Shown: positions 21,006-28,789 of the stretch, one piece after another
Layout of the letters: every line of letters begins with the position of its first letter
Position numbering within the stretch: the first letter of the stretch is position 1
Assembly (NCBI GenBank): GCA_903828455.1
Contig: CAIKMJ010000045.1
Location: forward strand, 1-64,000
Source: an uncultured Acidobacteriia bacterium
GTDB lineage: Bacteria; Acidobacteriota; Terriglobia; Bryobacterales; Bryobacteraceae
Length of the DNA: 64,000 nucleotides
Direction of reading: 5' to 3'
Program-made: the position numbers and the translations under genes
Notes under the pieces: model-generated
Told to the model about the DNA's origin: nothing
The model's database searches: none
What the model saw: the letters and a program-made list of their open reading frames with translations, nothing else

Positions 21006-21085
21006 AGCAGGGCGGGCGTGAAACGGGGCGGGGCGCGATGTGAGGGCGGGGCGTGATTTGAGGGCGGGGCGTGAGATGAGGGCGG
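21001..21085. repeat. Tandem array copying the pyk stop-codon segment
   Basis: The segment GGGCGTGA containing the pyk stop recurs at 21017 and, with changes, at 21034, 21052 and 21070 (spacings 16, 17, 18 and 18). The last two copies share an 18-bp unit GGGGCGTGATTTGAGGGC-like. Five copies in about 85 bp fill the space before the terminator. Confidence 0.85.
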
Positions 21086-21089
21086 CTGC

Positions 21090-21122
21090 AAAAGAAAACC
21101 GCCGGTCTTTCGACCGGCGGTT
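21090..21122 (-). terminator. Terminator between pyk and the DUF6152 gene
   Basis: An 11-bp perfect stem (21097-21107 with 21112-21122, core CCGCCGGTC) has a 4-nt loop. On the minus strand it is followed by TTTTCTTTT. The minus-strand gene stops at 21151, about 30 bp before the stem. The stem may also stop pyk transcription in the other direction. Confidence 0.88.
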
Positions 21123-21150
21123 CACTCGATTTACCTGAATCGGGGTTCGC

Positions 21151-21561
21151 TTACTTGCCGCCTTCGGGGCCGCCATCGGTGGCAGAACCGGCAAACAGCT
21201 TCTTACCGTCCGCAGTCTTGATGGTACGGGCGTTGGCCAGCTTCGAACCGTCCTTCGCCATAAAGCCGTCGACCGAAACGTTGTCGCCGATCTTCATGGA
21301 GTTGCGGGTCCAGCCCTGGCGCATCAGGCCATTGGGCGAACCGAGTTCGAATTCCCAGTTTGCGACCTTACCGGACTCGTCCTTCACGTCGATATAGAAA
21401 CGCGCGTGGGGGTTCATCCATTCCACTTTCGTGACCGTTCCGGTCACGGTAACGGGTTTCGCGGCATCGAATTCCGCAGCGAACGAGTGGTGCGCCAGCA
21501 CCGGCATCGCGCCGACCAGCATGCCCACACCCGCAACCAAAACTGCCAGCTTCATTTTCAT
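21151..21561 (-). CDS. DUF6152 family secreted protein, copy 1
   Basis: A 136-residue exported protein with a clear signal peptide (MKMKLAVLVAGVGMLVGAMPVLA) and a mature start of HHSFAAEFD. An OB-fold-like beta domain follows, with VTVTGTVTKVEWMNPHARFYIDVKD and ELGSPNGLMRQGW. The HHSF start and the WxNPHxR motif define the DUF6152 family; its function is unknown. A paralogue is at 34145-34534. It has a good promoter, a 5' hairpin and a strong AAGGAG ribosome site, so high expression is likely. Confidence 0.88.
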   Translation of the reverse strand: MKMKLAVLVAGVGMLVGAMPVLAHHSFAAEFDAAKPVTVTGTVTKVEWMNPHARFYIDVKDESGKVANWEFELGSPNGLMRQGWTRNSMKIGDNVSVDGFMAKDGSKLANARTIKTADGKKLFAGSATDGGPEGGK

Positions 21562-21583
21562 GTGTCAGAAATCTCCTTGTTAC

Positions 21584-21632
21584 GGGTGCTCTCCGCACCC
21601 AAGTAAAGTATACATCGAGTCGGCATTGTCAA
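21584..21632 (-). promoter_or_regulatory. Promoter and 5' mRNA hairpin of the DUF6152 gene
   Basis: On the minus strand TTGACA (21627-21632) and TACTTT (21605-21610) are 16 bp apart, placing the start near 21598. The transcript would begin almost directly with the hairpin GGGTGC/GCACCC (21584-21600). The hairpin is followed by the AAGGAG ribosome site (21574-21579). A hairpin at the extreme 5' end is a known way to stabilise mRNA. Confidence 0.7.
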
Positions 21633-21893
21633 GAAGAAAAAATTACATCTCGTTACGGGTGGGTGTCAATGGTTCCCGAGCCGCTGTAAACATAGCGTTA
21701 AGTGCTGGTTAGTCAATATTAAGCAAACGCCAAAACAGGGCCGGCGGCGGCGCCGGAGCGGGCGAAAACGGGGGATCCGGGCCGCGCGCGGGCGGGCATC
21801 GACGCCTTCGGAAACCAGTAATTGACACAGGTTTACCTTCGCGGAGCCATTGCGGGGAAACCTTTTCCGGTTCCGGTGCGACAATAAGGATGT
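21633..21893. other. Non-coding stretch between two divergent secreted-protein genes
   Basis: No gene is supported here. A perfect TTGACA lies at 21822-21827, but the hexamer 17 bp downstream (AGCCAT) is a poor -10. The promoter of the plus-strand gene is therefore only tentatively placed. Confidence 0.45.
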
Positions 21894-22985
21894 ATGAAGT
21901 CGGCCCTTACCCGGGCGCTGGCGCTGGCGTGTCTCCTGACGCTTGGCGCGCTGGCGCAGCAACAACTTACGGTGGCGAAGCTGGTGGAGTTTATCCGCTC
22001 CTCGATCCAGCAGAAGCTGCTGGATAAGGATGTGGCCGGTTATCTGGCGGGCGTGAAGCTGACCGAGCGGCTGGATCCGAAGACGGTGGAGAGTCTGCAG
22101 GGACAGGGCGCGGGACCGAAGACGGTGGCGGCGCTGAATCGTCTGGCCGAACTTTCCGCTCAGTTGACGCCTCCGGCGCCGAAGGCCGCGGCCGCTCCGG
22201 CGAAGACGCTGGCGCTGCCCTCCTACGCCGAACAGCAGGCCGCGATTACGGCGGCGCGGGATTATGCGCTGAACTACACGCAGTCGCTGCCGGACTTCAT
22301 TTGCCTGCAGGTGACACGGCGTTATGCGGACCGGCACTACCGGCCCGGCGAGGAGGGTTCGTGGTCGATGCAGGACCGGCTGGCGGAGAAACTGTCGTAT
22401 TTCGAACAGCACGAAAAGTACGAGCCGATCAGCCAGAACGACAACTCACTGTACGGCAAGACGGCCGACGATCTGGGCGGGGCGCTGTCGCGCGGCGAGT
22501 TCGGCACGCTGCTGCGGGAGATTTTCGATCCGGCCTCGGACGCCGAGTTCGAGTGGAAGCGCTGGGGCATGCTGCGCGGCAATCTGTCGCACGTGTTTGC
22601 GTACTACATCGACCGGGCGCACTCGAAGGAGACGATTTCCTTTAACAAAACGCAGTCGGTGACGCCGGGTTATCACGGCGAGGTGTTTGTGGATAAGGCC
22701 ACGAACACGATTCTGCGCGTCACGGTGGAACCGGAACCGCCCGCCGATTTCCCGGTGCAGAACATTCACCAGACGCTCGATTACGCCTCGACCGAAATCA
22801 GCGGGCAGAAGTTCTGGCTGCCGCTCTCCTCCTCGGTGATCATGCGGGCCGAAGGGGTGGGGACGAAGAACGAGATTGACTTCCGCAGCTACCGGAAGTA
22901 TTCGGCCGATACGTCGATCAAATTCGATGCGGGCGACGACGATCCGCCGGCGGATGAGAAGCAACCGGCGGCCCCGCAAAATTAA
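21894..22985 (+). CDS. Secreted protein of unknown function
   Basis: A 363-residue protein with a signal peptide (about residues 1-22). An N-terminal helical segment has SSIQQKLLDKDVAGYLAGVKLTERL. An Ala/Pro linker (about 95-115) follows, then a beta-rich domain with NYTQSLPDFICLQVTRRY, FVDKATNTILRVTVEPEPP and SGQKFWLPLSSSVIMRAEG. The order resembles LolA-like outer-membrane sorting folds, in which a loop contacts lipids, but I cannot confirm this. It lies directly upstream of the TonB receptor cluster. Confidence 0.75.
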   Translation: MKSALTRALALACLLTLGALAQQQLTVAKLVEFIRSSIQQKLLDKDVAGYLAGVKLTERLDPKTVESLQGQGAGPKTVAALNRLAELSAQLTPPAPKAAAAPAKTLALPSYAEQQAAITAARDYALNYTQSLPDFICLQVTRRYADRHYRPGEEGSWSMQDRLAEKLSYFEQHEKYEPISQNDNSLYGKTADDLGGALSRGEFGTLLREIFDPASDAEFEWKRWGMLRGNLSHVFAYYIDRAHSKETISFNKTQSVTPGYHGEVFVDKATNTILRVTVEPEPPADFPVQNIHQTLDYASTEISGQKFWLPLSSSVIMRAEGVGTKNEIDFRSYRKYSADTSIKFDAGDDDPPADEKQPAAPQN

Positions 22986-23010
22986 CAGTGTGTTAAATCT
23001 TATTAACAGC

Positions 23011-23295
23011 ATGCCCCGCGTCCTGCGCATTGCCGCTGTATTGCTGGCCCTTATCGCCCTGCTGGGCGTGGCGTCAGCGGCGGCGTCGCCGGCGCACATC
23101 CACCTGACCACACCGGATGCGGGATGCGACATCTGCCTGACGGCGCACATGGCCGCGGCGGATACGCCATGCACTCTCGTGTTTCTGGCCCCGGAAGTAC
23201 GCGGGGTCCTGACCGTTCTTCCCGTGCTGTCGGGCTATCAGGCCCATAGCAGCGAATCGACTTATTCCCGCGGCCCTCCCTCACTCGTCCGGTAG
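23011..23295 (+). CDS. Small secreted His/Cys protein upstream of the TonB receptor
   Basis: A 94-residue protein starting at ATG 23011 with a signal peptide (MPRVLRIAAVLLALIALLGVASA). The short mature part has HIH, then GCDICLTAHMA and TPC, that is, two His and three Cys within about 30 residues. Such spacing suits a metal site and recalls small secreted proteins found next to metal TonB receptors. It ends 52 bp before the receptor gene, so they are probably co-transcribed. Function is unknown. Confidence 0.65.
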   Translation: MPRVLRIAAVLLALIALLGVASAAASPAHIHLTTPDAGCDICLTAHMAAADTPCTLVFLAPEVRGVLTVLPVLSGYQAHSSESTYSRGPPSLVR

Positions 23296-23347
23296 TTGCG
23301 GCGCAGTTCCCCCCGACCGACGACAGAGTGTTTTGAGGAAAAGGAAT

Positions 23348-26134
23348 ATGTCATATCCAGTAGTGCGTGATCTTGTAGTGCGGAATTGTGCGCAGGCCAT
23401 ACTGCTGCTCGCCATGGCGGGCGTCATCGCGGGGCCGGTCTCGGCGCAGTCCAGTTCCGGGACGGTGCGCGGCACGGTGCTCGATCCCTCCGGCGCAGTC
23501 GTGACCGGCGCAACGGTGAAGATTTCCAATTCCGTCTCCCACTTCGAGCGCACGGCGAAGACCGGCGAGCAGGGGACGTTCGAATTCAACAACGTGCAGT
23601 TCAACAACTACCACGTGACGGCGGCGGCGGCGGGCTTTCAGAGCGCGGATCAGGACGCCGATGTTCGTTCCGCGGTGGCCGTGCAGCTGAAATTCACGCT
23701 CTCGCTCGGGGCCGAGCAGACCACAATGACGGTGGCCGACGCGGGCGACCTGGTGGAGACCGATTCGACGGCGCACACCGATGTGGACCGCGAGCTGTTC
23801 GACAAACTGCCGCTCGAGAGCAGCTCGTCGTCGCTGAGTTCGCTGGTGACGCTGGCGAGCCCCGGTATTTCGGCCGATTCCAACGGGCTGTTCCACGGCC
23901 TCGGCGACCATGCGTCGAATTCGTTTTCGATCGACGGGCAGCCGATTACCGATCAGCAGAGCAAGGTGTTTTCCAACCAGTTGCCGCTCGAAGCCGTGCA
24001 GTCGAGGGACGTGATCGACGGCGCGCCGCCGGCAGAGTATGGCGATAAGACCAGCGTTGTTGTGGTGGTGACGACGCGGTCCGGGCTCGGAGCCGCGGCG
24101 CCGCATGGCGACACGAATTTTTCCTACGGGTCGTTTGGCTCGACCAGCGGCAGCATCGATTTCATCAATGGCAACGCGAAGCTCGGCAATTTCATTTCGG
24201 CGAGTACGATGAACACCGGGCGGTTTCTCGACCCGGCCGAGTTCAACGCGTTCCACGATCGCGGCAATCAGGAGAACCTGTTCGACCGGTTCGACGTGAA
24301 GCCTTCGCAGAACGATACGGTCACGCTGAATTTCGGCTACACGCGGTCCTGGTTCCAGACGCCCAATTCGTATGACGCGCAGAGCGCCACGGCGTGGAAC
24401 GGGCTGGTGGTGAACAATAACGGCCTCGGCCCGAACGGGCTGCCGGTGGGGCCGCAGGACCAGCGTTCCGAGATCAGGACATTTAACATTGCGCCTTCGT
24501 GGACACGCATTCTCGGCGCCAATACGGTGCTGACGGTGGCCGGATTTGCGCGGCGCGACGGCTACAACTACTACCCGAGCGGCAATCCCTTTGCGGACCT
24601 GACGCCGGGCCTGCAGGCGCAATCCATCGGCCAGAACCGGACGCTGACCAACCTCGGCACGCGCGCCACCCTGACGTACGTCAGAGGCGCGCACAACGTG
24701 AAGGGCGGCCTCACGTACGAAGATACGATTCTGACGGAGAACGACCGGCTGGGCGTGGTGGACCCGACCAGCAATGCGCCGTGCGTGAATCCGGACGGCA
24801 ACCCGAATTCCAGTCCGCTGCTGACGAATCCGGCGGCGTGCAAGGGAATCGGAACGGCGAACCCGGCGTTCATTCCGCTGCTCGGCTGTTACGATCTGAC
24901 GCGCACCGCTTCCCTGCCCGGGTCGGACGGCTGCCCGGCATCGAAAGGCGCCCCGTATTCGTTCTATGGGCACGCCAATATCCGGCAGGTGGCGGCCTTC
25001 CTGCAGGATACGATCAACTTCCACCACTGGACGTTCAACATCGGCGTGCGGCAGGATTTCTACCGCGGGATTACCAGCGCGACGCAGACCGAACCGCGGG
25101 TTGGCGTTTCCTATAGCGTGAAGCCGACCTCGACGGTGCTGCGCGTGTCCTATGCGCGCACGATGGAGACGCCGTTCAATGAGAACCTGGTGCTGGCGAG
25201 CACGGGCTGCAGCAATCCGGTGATTAACGCGATTGAATCGAGCACGGTGAGTCCGTGTATGAACACGACGCCGCTGAGCCCGGGGCACCGCAACGAATTT
25301 CACGCCGGCATTCAGCAGGCGTTCGGGCGGCATTTTGTGCTGGACGGCGAATACATCTGGAAGTACACGCACAAGGCGTACGATTTCAGCATCCTCGGCA
25401 ATTCGCCGGTGACGTTCCCGATTGAATGGAAGAGTTCGAAGATACCCGGCTACACGCTGCACGGGACGGTGCCGGCGTTCCACGGATTTTCGGCGTTCAT
25501 CGTGATGTCGAGCGTGGCGGCGCGTTTTTCGGGGCCGCAGGTGAGCGGCATCGGCGCGGGGCCGGGCGGGCCGGTGGTGTTCCGCATCGATCACGACGAA
25601 AAATTCAACCAGACCACGCACCTGCAGTATCAGCCGTGGAAGACGGGGCCGTGGTTCAGCGTGAACTGGCGCTATGACAGCGGCCAGGTGGCTTCGCAGG
25701 TACCCTGCGCCGGCGGCGACTGCAATAACGGGCCGCGCGGCACGGACACGATTGTGGACGTTTCGAACCTGACGCCGGATCAGCAGTTCCAGGGCGGGCT
25801 GTTCTGCGGCAGCGTACACGCCACGCCAACGACGCCCATCAGCGCGAGCGGCCTTTGTCCGGCGGCGCAGTACGGATCCACGCTGCTGACGATTCCGGCG
25901 GCGGGCAAGGAGAACACGGATCACAATCCGCCGCGGATACAGTCGCGGAATCTGTTCGACGCGGCCATTGGGTTCGACAACCTGTTCCACGGCGACAAGA
26001 AGAAGTGGAGCCTGCGGCTGGAAGCGATCAACCTGACAAACAAAGTGGCGCTCTACAACTTCCTTTCGACGTTCAGCGGGACGCACTTTGTGACGCCGCG
26101 CTCGATGACGGCGGCGGTCGGGTTCCATTTTTAG
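23348..26134 (+). CDS. TonB-dependent receptor with N-terminal carboxypeptidase-regulatory-like domain
   Basis: A 928-residue outer-membrane receptor of the Oar-like type common in Acidobacteriota. The start at ATG 23348 follows AAGGA. The signal peptide ends near VSAQS. A CarboxypepD-regulatory domain (SGTVRGTVLDPSGAVV, about residues 38-115) comes next. A plug domain has the FSIDGQPI and STVVVVTTRSG-like segments, and a 22-strand-like barrel ends in an aromatic residue (VGFHF). It would import a bulky ligand using the TonB/ExbBD system, none of which is in the window. The substrate is unknown; the small His/Cys protein upstream and the Nramp gene downstream make a metal chelate possible. 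Confidence 0.93.
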   Translation: MSYPVVRDLVVRNCAQAILLLAMAGVIAGPVSAQSSSGTVRGTVLDPSGAVVTGATVKISNSVSHFERTAKTGEQGTFEFNNVQFNNYHVTAAAAGFQSADQDADVRSAVAVQLKFTLSLGAEQTTMTVADAGDLVETDSTAHTDVDRELFDKLPLESSSSSLSSLVTLASPGISADSNGLFHGLGDHASNSFSIDGQPITDQQSKVFSNQLPLEAVQSRDVIDGAPPAEYGDKTSVVVVVTTRSGLGAAAPHGDTNFSYGSFGSTSGSIDFINGNAKLGNFISASTMNTGRFLDPAEFNAFHDRGNQENLFDRFDVKPSQNDTVTLNFGYTRSWFQTPNSYDAQSATAWNGLVVNNNGLGPNGLPVGPQDQRSEIRTFNIAPSWTRILGANTVLTVAGFARRDGYNYYPSGNPFADLTPGLQAQSIGQNRTLTNLGTRATLTYVRGAHNVKGGLTYEDTILTENDRLGVVDPTSNAPCVNPDGNPNSSPLLTNPAACKGIGTANPAFIPLLGCYDLTRTASLPGSDGCPASKGAPYSFYGHANIRQVAAFLQDTINFHHWTFNIGVRQDFYRGITSATQTEPRVGVSYSVKPTSTVLRVSYARTMETPFNENLVLASTGCSNPVINAIESSTVSPCMNTTPLSPGHRNEFHAGIQQAFGRHFVLDGEYIWKYTHKAYDFSILGNSPVTFPIEWKSSKIPGYTLHGTVPAFHGFSAFIVMSSVAARFSGPQVSGIGAGPGGPVVFRIDHDEKFNQTTHLQYQPWKTGPWFSVNWRYDSGQVASQVPCAGGDCNNGPRGTDTIVDVSNLTPDQQFQGGLFCGSVHATPTTPISASGLCPAAQYGSTLLTIPAAGKENTDHNPPRIQSRNLFDAAIGFDNLFHGDKKKWSLRLEAINLTNKVALYNFLSTFSGTHFVTPRSMTAAVGFHF

Positions 26135-26261
26135 GGCGGAAGAAAGCTCTTCCGTCGCTCCCGCACGCTAAATTAGGTAACAGGAGCGTTTCAACCTGAT
26201 TCCCGGCCCAGTCACGCCGTCGGCCACGCCCAGCCGCTCGCTTTCGGACGTTCACGAAAGT

Positions 26262-28097
26262 GTGGCGACCGACCATGTCTCGCGCTGGCGCCGCATCCTC
26301 GCCTTCTCCGGCCCGGCGTATCTGGTGAGTGTCGGCTACATGGACCCGGGCAACTGGGCGGCCGACCTCGACGGCGGCGCGCACTTCGGCTACAAGCTGC
26401 TGTGGGTGCTGGTGATGTCGAACGCCATGGCGGTGCTGCTGCAGACGCTCGGCGCGCGGCTCGGCATCGTCACCGGGCGCGACCTCGCGCAGGCGTGCCG
26501 CGAATCCTACCCGCGCGGCGTGAATCTGGCGCTGTGGTTGCTCTGCGAAATCGCCATCGTGGCGTGCGATCTGGCGGAGGTGCTGGGCGCGGCGATCGCG
26601 CTGAATCTGCTGTTCCACATTCCGCTGCTGACGGGCGTGATGCTGACGGCGCTCGATACGCTGCTGCTGCTCGCGCTGCAGCGGATGGGCGTGCGGTACC
26701 TCGAAGCGTTTGTGCTTTCGCTGATCGGCGTCATTGCGCTCTGCTTCGGGGTGGAGCTGTTTATCGCCAGGCCGGACGGGTGGGGCGTTGTGGGCGGGCT
26801 CGTGCCCACCATCGACAGCCGCAGCCTTTACACCGCCATTGCCATGCTGGGCGCCACGGTGATGCCGCACAACCTTTACCTGCATTCGGCGCTGGTGCAG
26901 ACGCGGCGCATCGGCAAGAGCGTTGAGGAGAAGCGCACGGCGTGCCGCTGGAATCTGGTGGACTGCGCGGTGGCGCTGAACGGCGCGATGTTCGTGAATG
27001 GCGCCATTCTGATCATGGCGGCGGCGGTGTTCTTCCGCGCGCATCAGGGCGTATCGGAGATTCAGCAGGCGTACCTGCTGCTGACGCCGCTGATGGGAAC
27101 GGCGCTGGCGGCGAAGCTGTTCGGCGTGGCGCTGTTTGCCTCGGGGCAATCGTCGACGCTGACCGGGACGCTGGCCGGGCAGATCATCATGGAAGGCTTC
27201 CTCAACATCCGGGTGCGAGCGTGGCTGCGCCGGCTGGTGACGCGCATGCTGGCGATTATTCCCGCGCTGGCCGTGATCTGGGTAGCGGGGAGCCACGGCA
27301 CGTTCCGGCTGCTGCTGCTCAGCCAGGTGGTGCTGAATCTGCAACTGCCGTTCGCCATTATCCCGCTGCTGCATTTCACCAATGACCCGAAGCGGATGGG
27401 CACCTTCGCCAGCGGCAAGTGGCTGCGGCTGGCCGGCTGGACGACGGCGGCGATCGTGGTGGGCCTCAACCTCTGGCTGGCGCAGCAAAGCATCGCCGAC
27501 TGGGCAAACAGCTCGGGCAACTGGGCGCCGCTCGTCTGGACGCTCTCGCTCGCGGTGACTTCCGGGCTGGTGGGATTGCTGCTGTGGATTACCGTGCAGC
27601 CGTACCGGCGGCAACCGGCAGCGCGTACGGCAACGCTCGGGCTGGAATCGCGAACTGCCGAGCTGGTTTCGCCGCCGAGCTACCGGCGGATTCTGGTGCC
27701 GGTCGATCATTCGTCGCTCGATCGGCTCGCCCTGAGCCACGCGGCGGCGATGGCGGCGCGGAGCCACGGGACGATCTTTCTGCTGCACGTGGAGGAGGGC
27801 GTCAACAGCCAGGTGTACGGATCGGAATCGTCCACCGCAGAAGTGGAGGCGGGGCGGGAGTATCTGGAGAGCCTGGTCCACTCGCTGAGCGAGATGGCGA
27901 TTGACGTGGAGACCTGCATCCGGCACGGGTCGAACCCGACGCGGGAGATCGTGCGGTATGCCAATGAGATTCGGCCGGACCTGCTGGTGATGGGCGCGCA
28001 CGGGCATGGCGGGCTGAAGGATCTGGTCTTCGGCAACACCATTAATCCGGTGCGGCACGCGCTGGGAATTCCCATTCTTGTAGTAAGAGAAGACTGA
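26262..28097 (+). CDS. Nramp family divalent metal transporter fused to a universal stress protein domain
   Basis: A 611-residue fusion. Residues 1-450 are an Nramp (MntH-like) proton-coupled Mn/Fe transporter with 11 or so membrane helices, MDPGNWAADL in helix 1 (metal-binding Asp and Asn) and VMPHNLYLHS in helix 6. Residues 465-611 are a UspA domain with RILVPVDHSS and the ATP-binding GAHGHGGLKDLVFGN loop, suggesting nucleotide sensing of transport. I give the GTG at 26262. A reading frame without stops runs 70 bp further up to an AGGAG followed by CTG at 26196-26198, which may be the true start. It lies 127 bp downstream of the TonB receptor. Confidence 0.92.
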   Translation: MATDHVSRWRRILAFSGPAYLVSVGYMDPGNWAADLDGGAHFGYKLLWVLVMSNAMAVLLQTLGARLGIVTGRDLAQACRESYPRGVNLALWLLCEIAIVACDLAEVLGAAIALNLLFHIPLLTGVMLTALDTLLLLALQRMGVRYLEAFVLSLIGVIALCFGVELFIARPDGWGVVGGLVPTIDSRSLYTAIAMLGATVMPHNLYLHSALVQTRRIGKSVEEKRTACRWNLVDCAVALNGAMFVNGAILIMAAAVFFRAHQGVSEIQQAYLLLTPLMGTALAAKLFGVALFASGQSSTLTGTLAGQIIMEGFLNIRVRAWLRRLVTRMLAIIPALAVIWVAGSHGTFRLLLLSQVVLNLQLPFAIIPLLHFTNDPKRMGTFASGKWLRLAGWTTAAIVVGLNLWLAQQSIADWANSSGNWAPLVWTLSLAVTSGLVGLLLWITVQPYRRQPAARTATLGLESRTAELVSPPSYRRILVPVDHSSLDRLALSHAAAMAARSHGTIFLLHVEEGVNSQVYGSESSTAEVEAGREYLESLVHSLSEMAIDVETCIRHGSNPTREIVRYANEIRPDLLVMGAHGHGGLKDLVFGNTINPVRHALGIPILVVRED

Positions 28098-28219
28098 GAC
28101 ACTTTGGTCACAATGCCGTGTCGCAGCGGCACGGACCGGTGAGCAGAAGTTCATCTAAATCCCGCAGATTCAACGAACCCGAACGGAGACCGGCTTGCAT
28201 CTAAAGGAGTGGAAGATTC

Positions 28220-28789
28220 ATGCCTTTGAGCCGGCCAGCCAAATTGGGTTCATTTTTGCGAGCGTGGCTCTGCGCGCTGGCGCTGGGCGCGGTGGCGGCT
28301 CCGGCTGCTACGCTGGTGCAGCTTTCGCTGAATCAGATGGCGCAGCAATCGACCGCCGTGGTGCGGGCGAGCGTGGTCAGCTCGTCGGCAAGTTTCACCG
28401 GCTCAACCATTTACACTCACTACAAGCTGAAGGTAACGGAAACGTGGAAGGGCACGGCGCCGGCTGAGGTCGTGGTGCCGGGCGGCGTGGCCAACGGGTA
28501 CCGCCAGTCGTTTCCCGGCGCACCTTTGCTGCAGCCGGGTACCGAGTATGTGCTGTTTCTGTGGACGTCGAAGGCCGGGATCACGTACGTCATGGGCCTG
28601 ACGCAGGGGCTTTTCAACCTGGCTGCCCCGGCGGGCGGGGCGCTTCAGGCGACGCGGGTGCCGGCGGGCGAAACGATGCTGGATGCGGCTGGCCGGCAGG
28701 TGCAGGACCACGGGTTGCAGATGGGGCTGGCGGAGCTGAAGGCCGCCGTTGCCCAGGCGCTGGGCGCGGCGGCGGGAAGCCTGCAATGA
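28220..28789 (+). CDS. Secreted protein of unknown function
   Basis: A 189-residue exported protein with a signal peptide (about residues 1-30, ending VAAPA). The mature part has STAVVRASVVSSSASF, YKLKVTETWKG and EYVLFLWTSKAG, a beta-rich pattern like the small OB/immunoglobulin-like domains that often precede matrixins in Solibacter genomes. It overlaps the matrixin gene by 4 bp (ATGA), so the two are coupled and may work together, for example as an inhibitor or chaperone of the protease. That role is inference. Confidence 0.72.
   Translation: MPLSRPAKLGSFLRAWLCALALGAVAAPAATLVQLSLNQMAQQSTAVVRASVVSSSASFTGSTIYTHYKLKVTETWKGTAPAEVVVPGGVANGYRQSFPGAPLLQPGTEYVLFLWTSKAGITYVMGLTQGLFNLAAPAGGALQATRVPAGETMLDAAGRQVQDHGLQMGLAELKAAVAQALGAAAGSLQ

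Noticed and set aside
23351-26128. A 925-codon open frame antisense to the TonB receptor gene
   Set aside because: Shadow of a long GC-rich gene; composition is dominated by Arg, His and Val, with no recognisable domain.
26073-28154. A 693-codon frame antisense to the Nramp-USP gene
   Set aside because: Gln/Arg/His-rich translation typical of an antisense frame, while the sense strand is a clear transporter.
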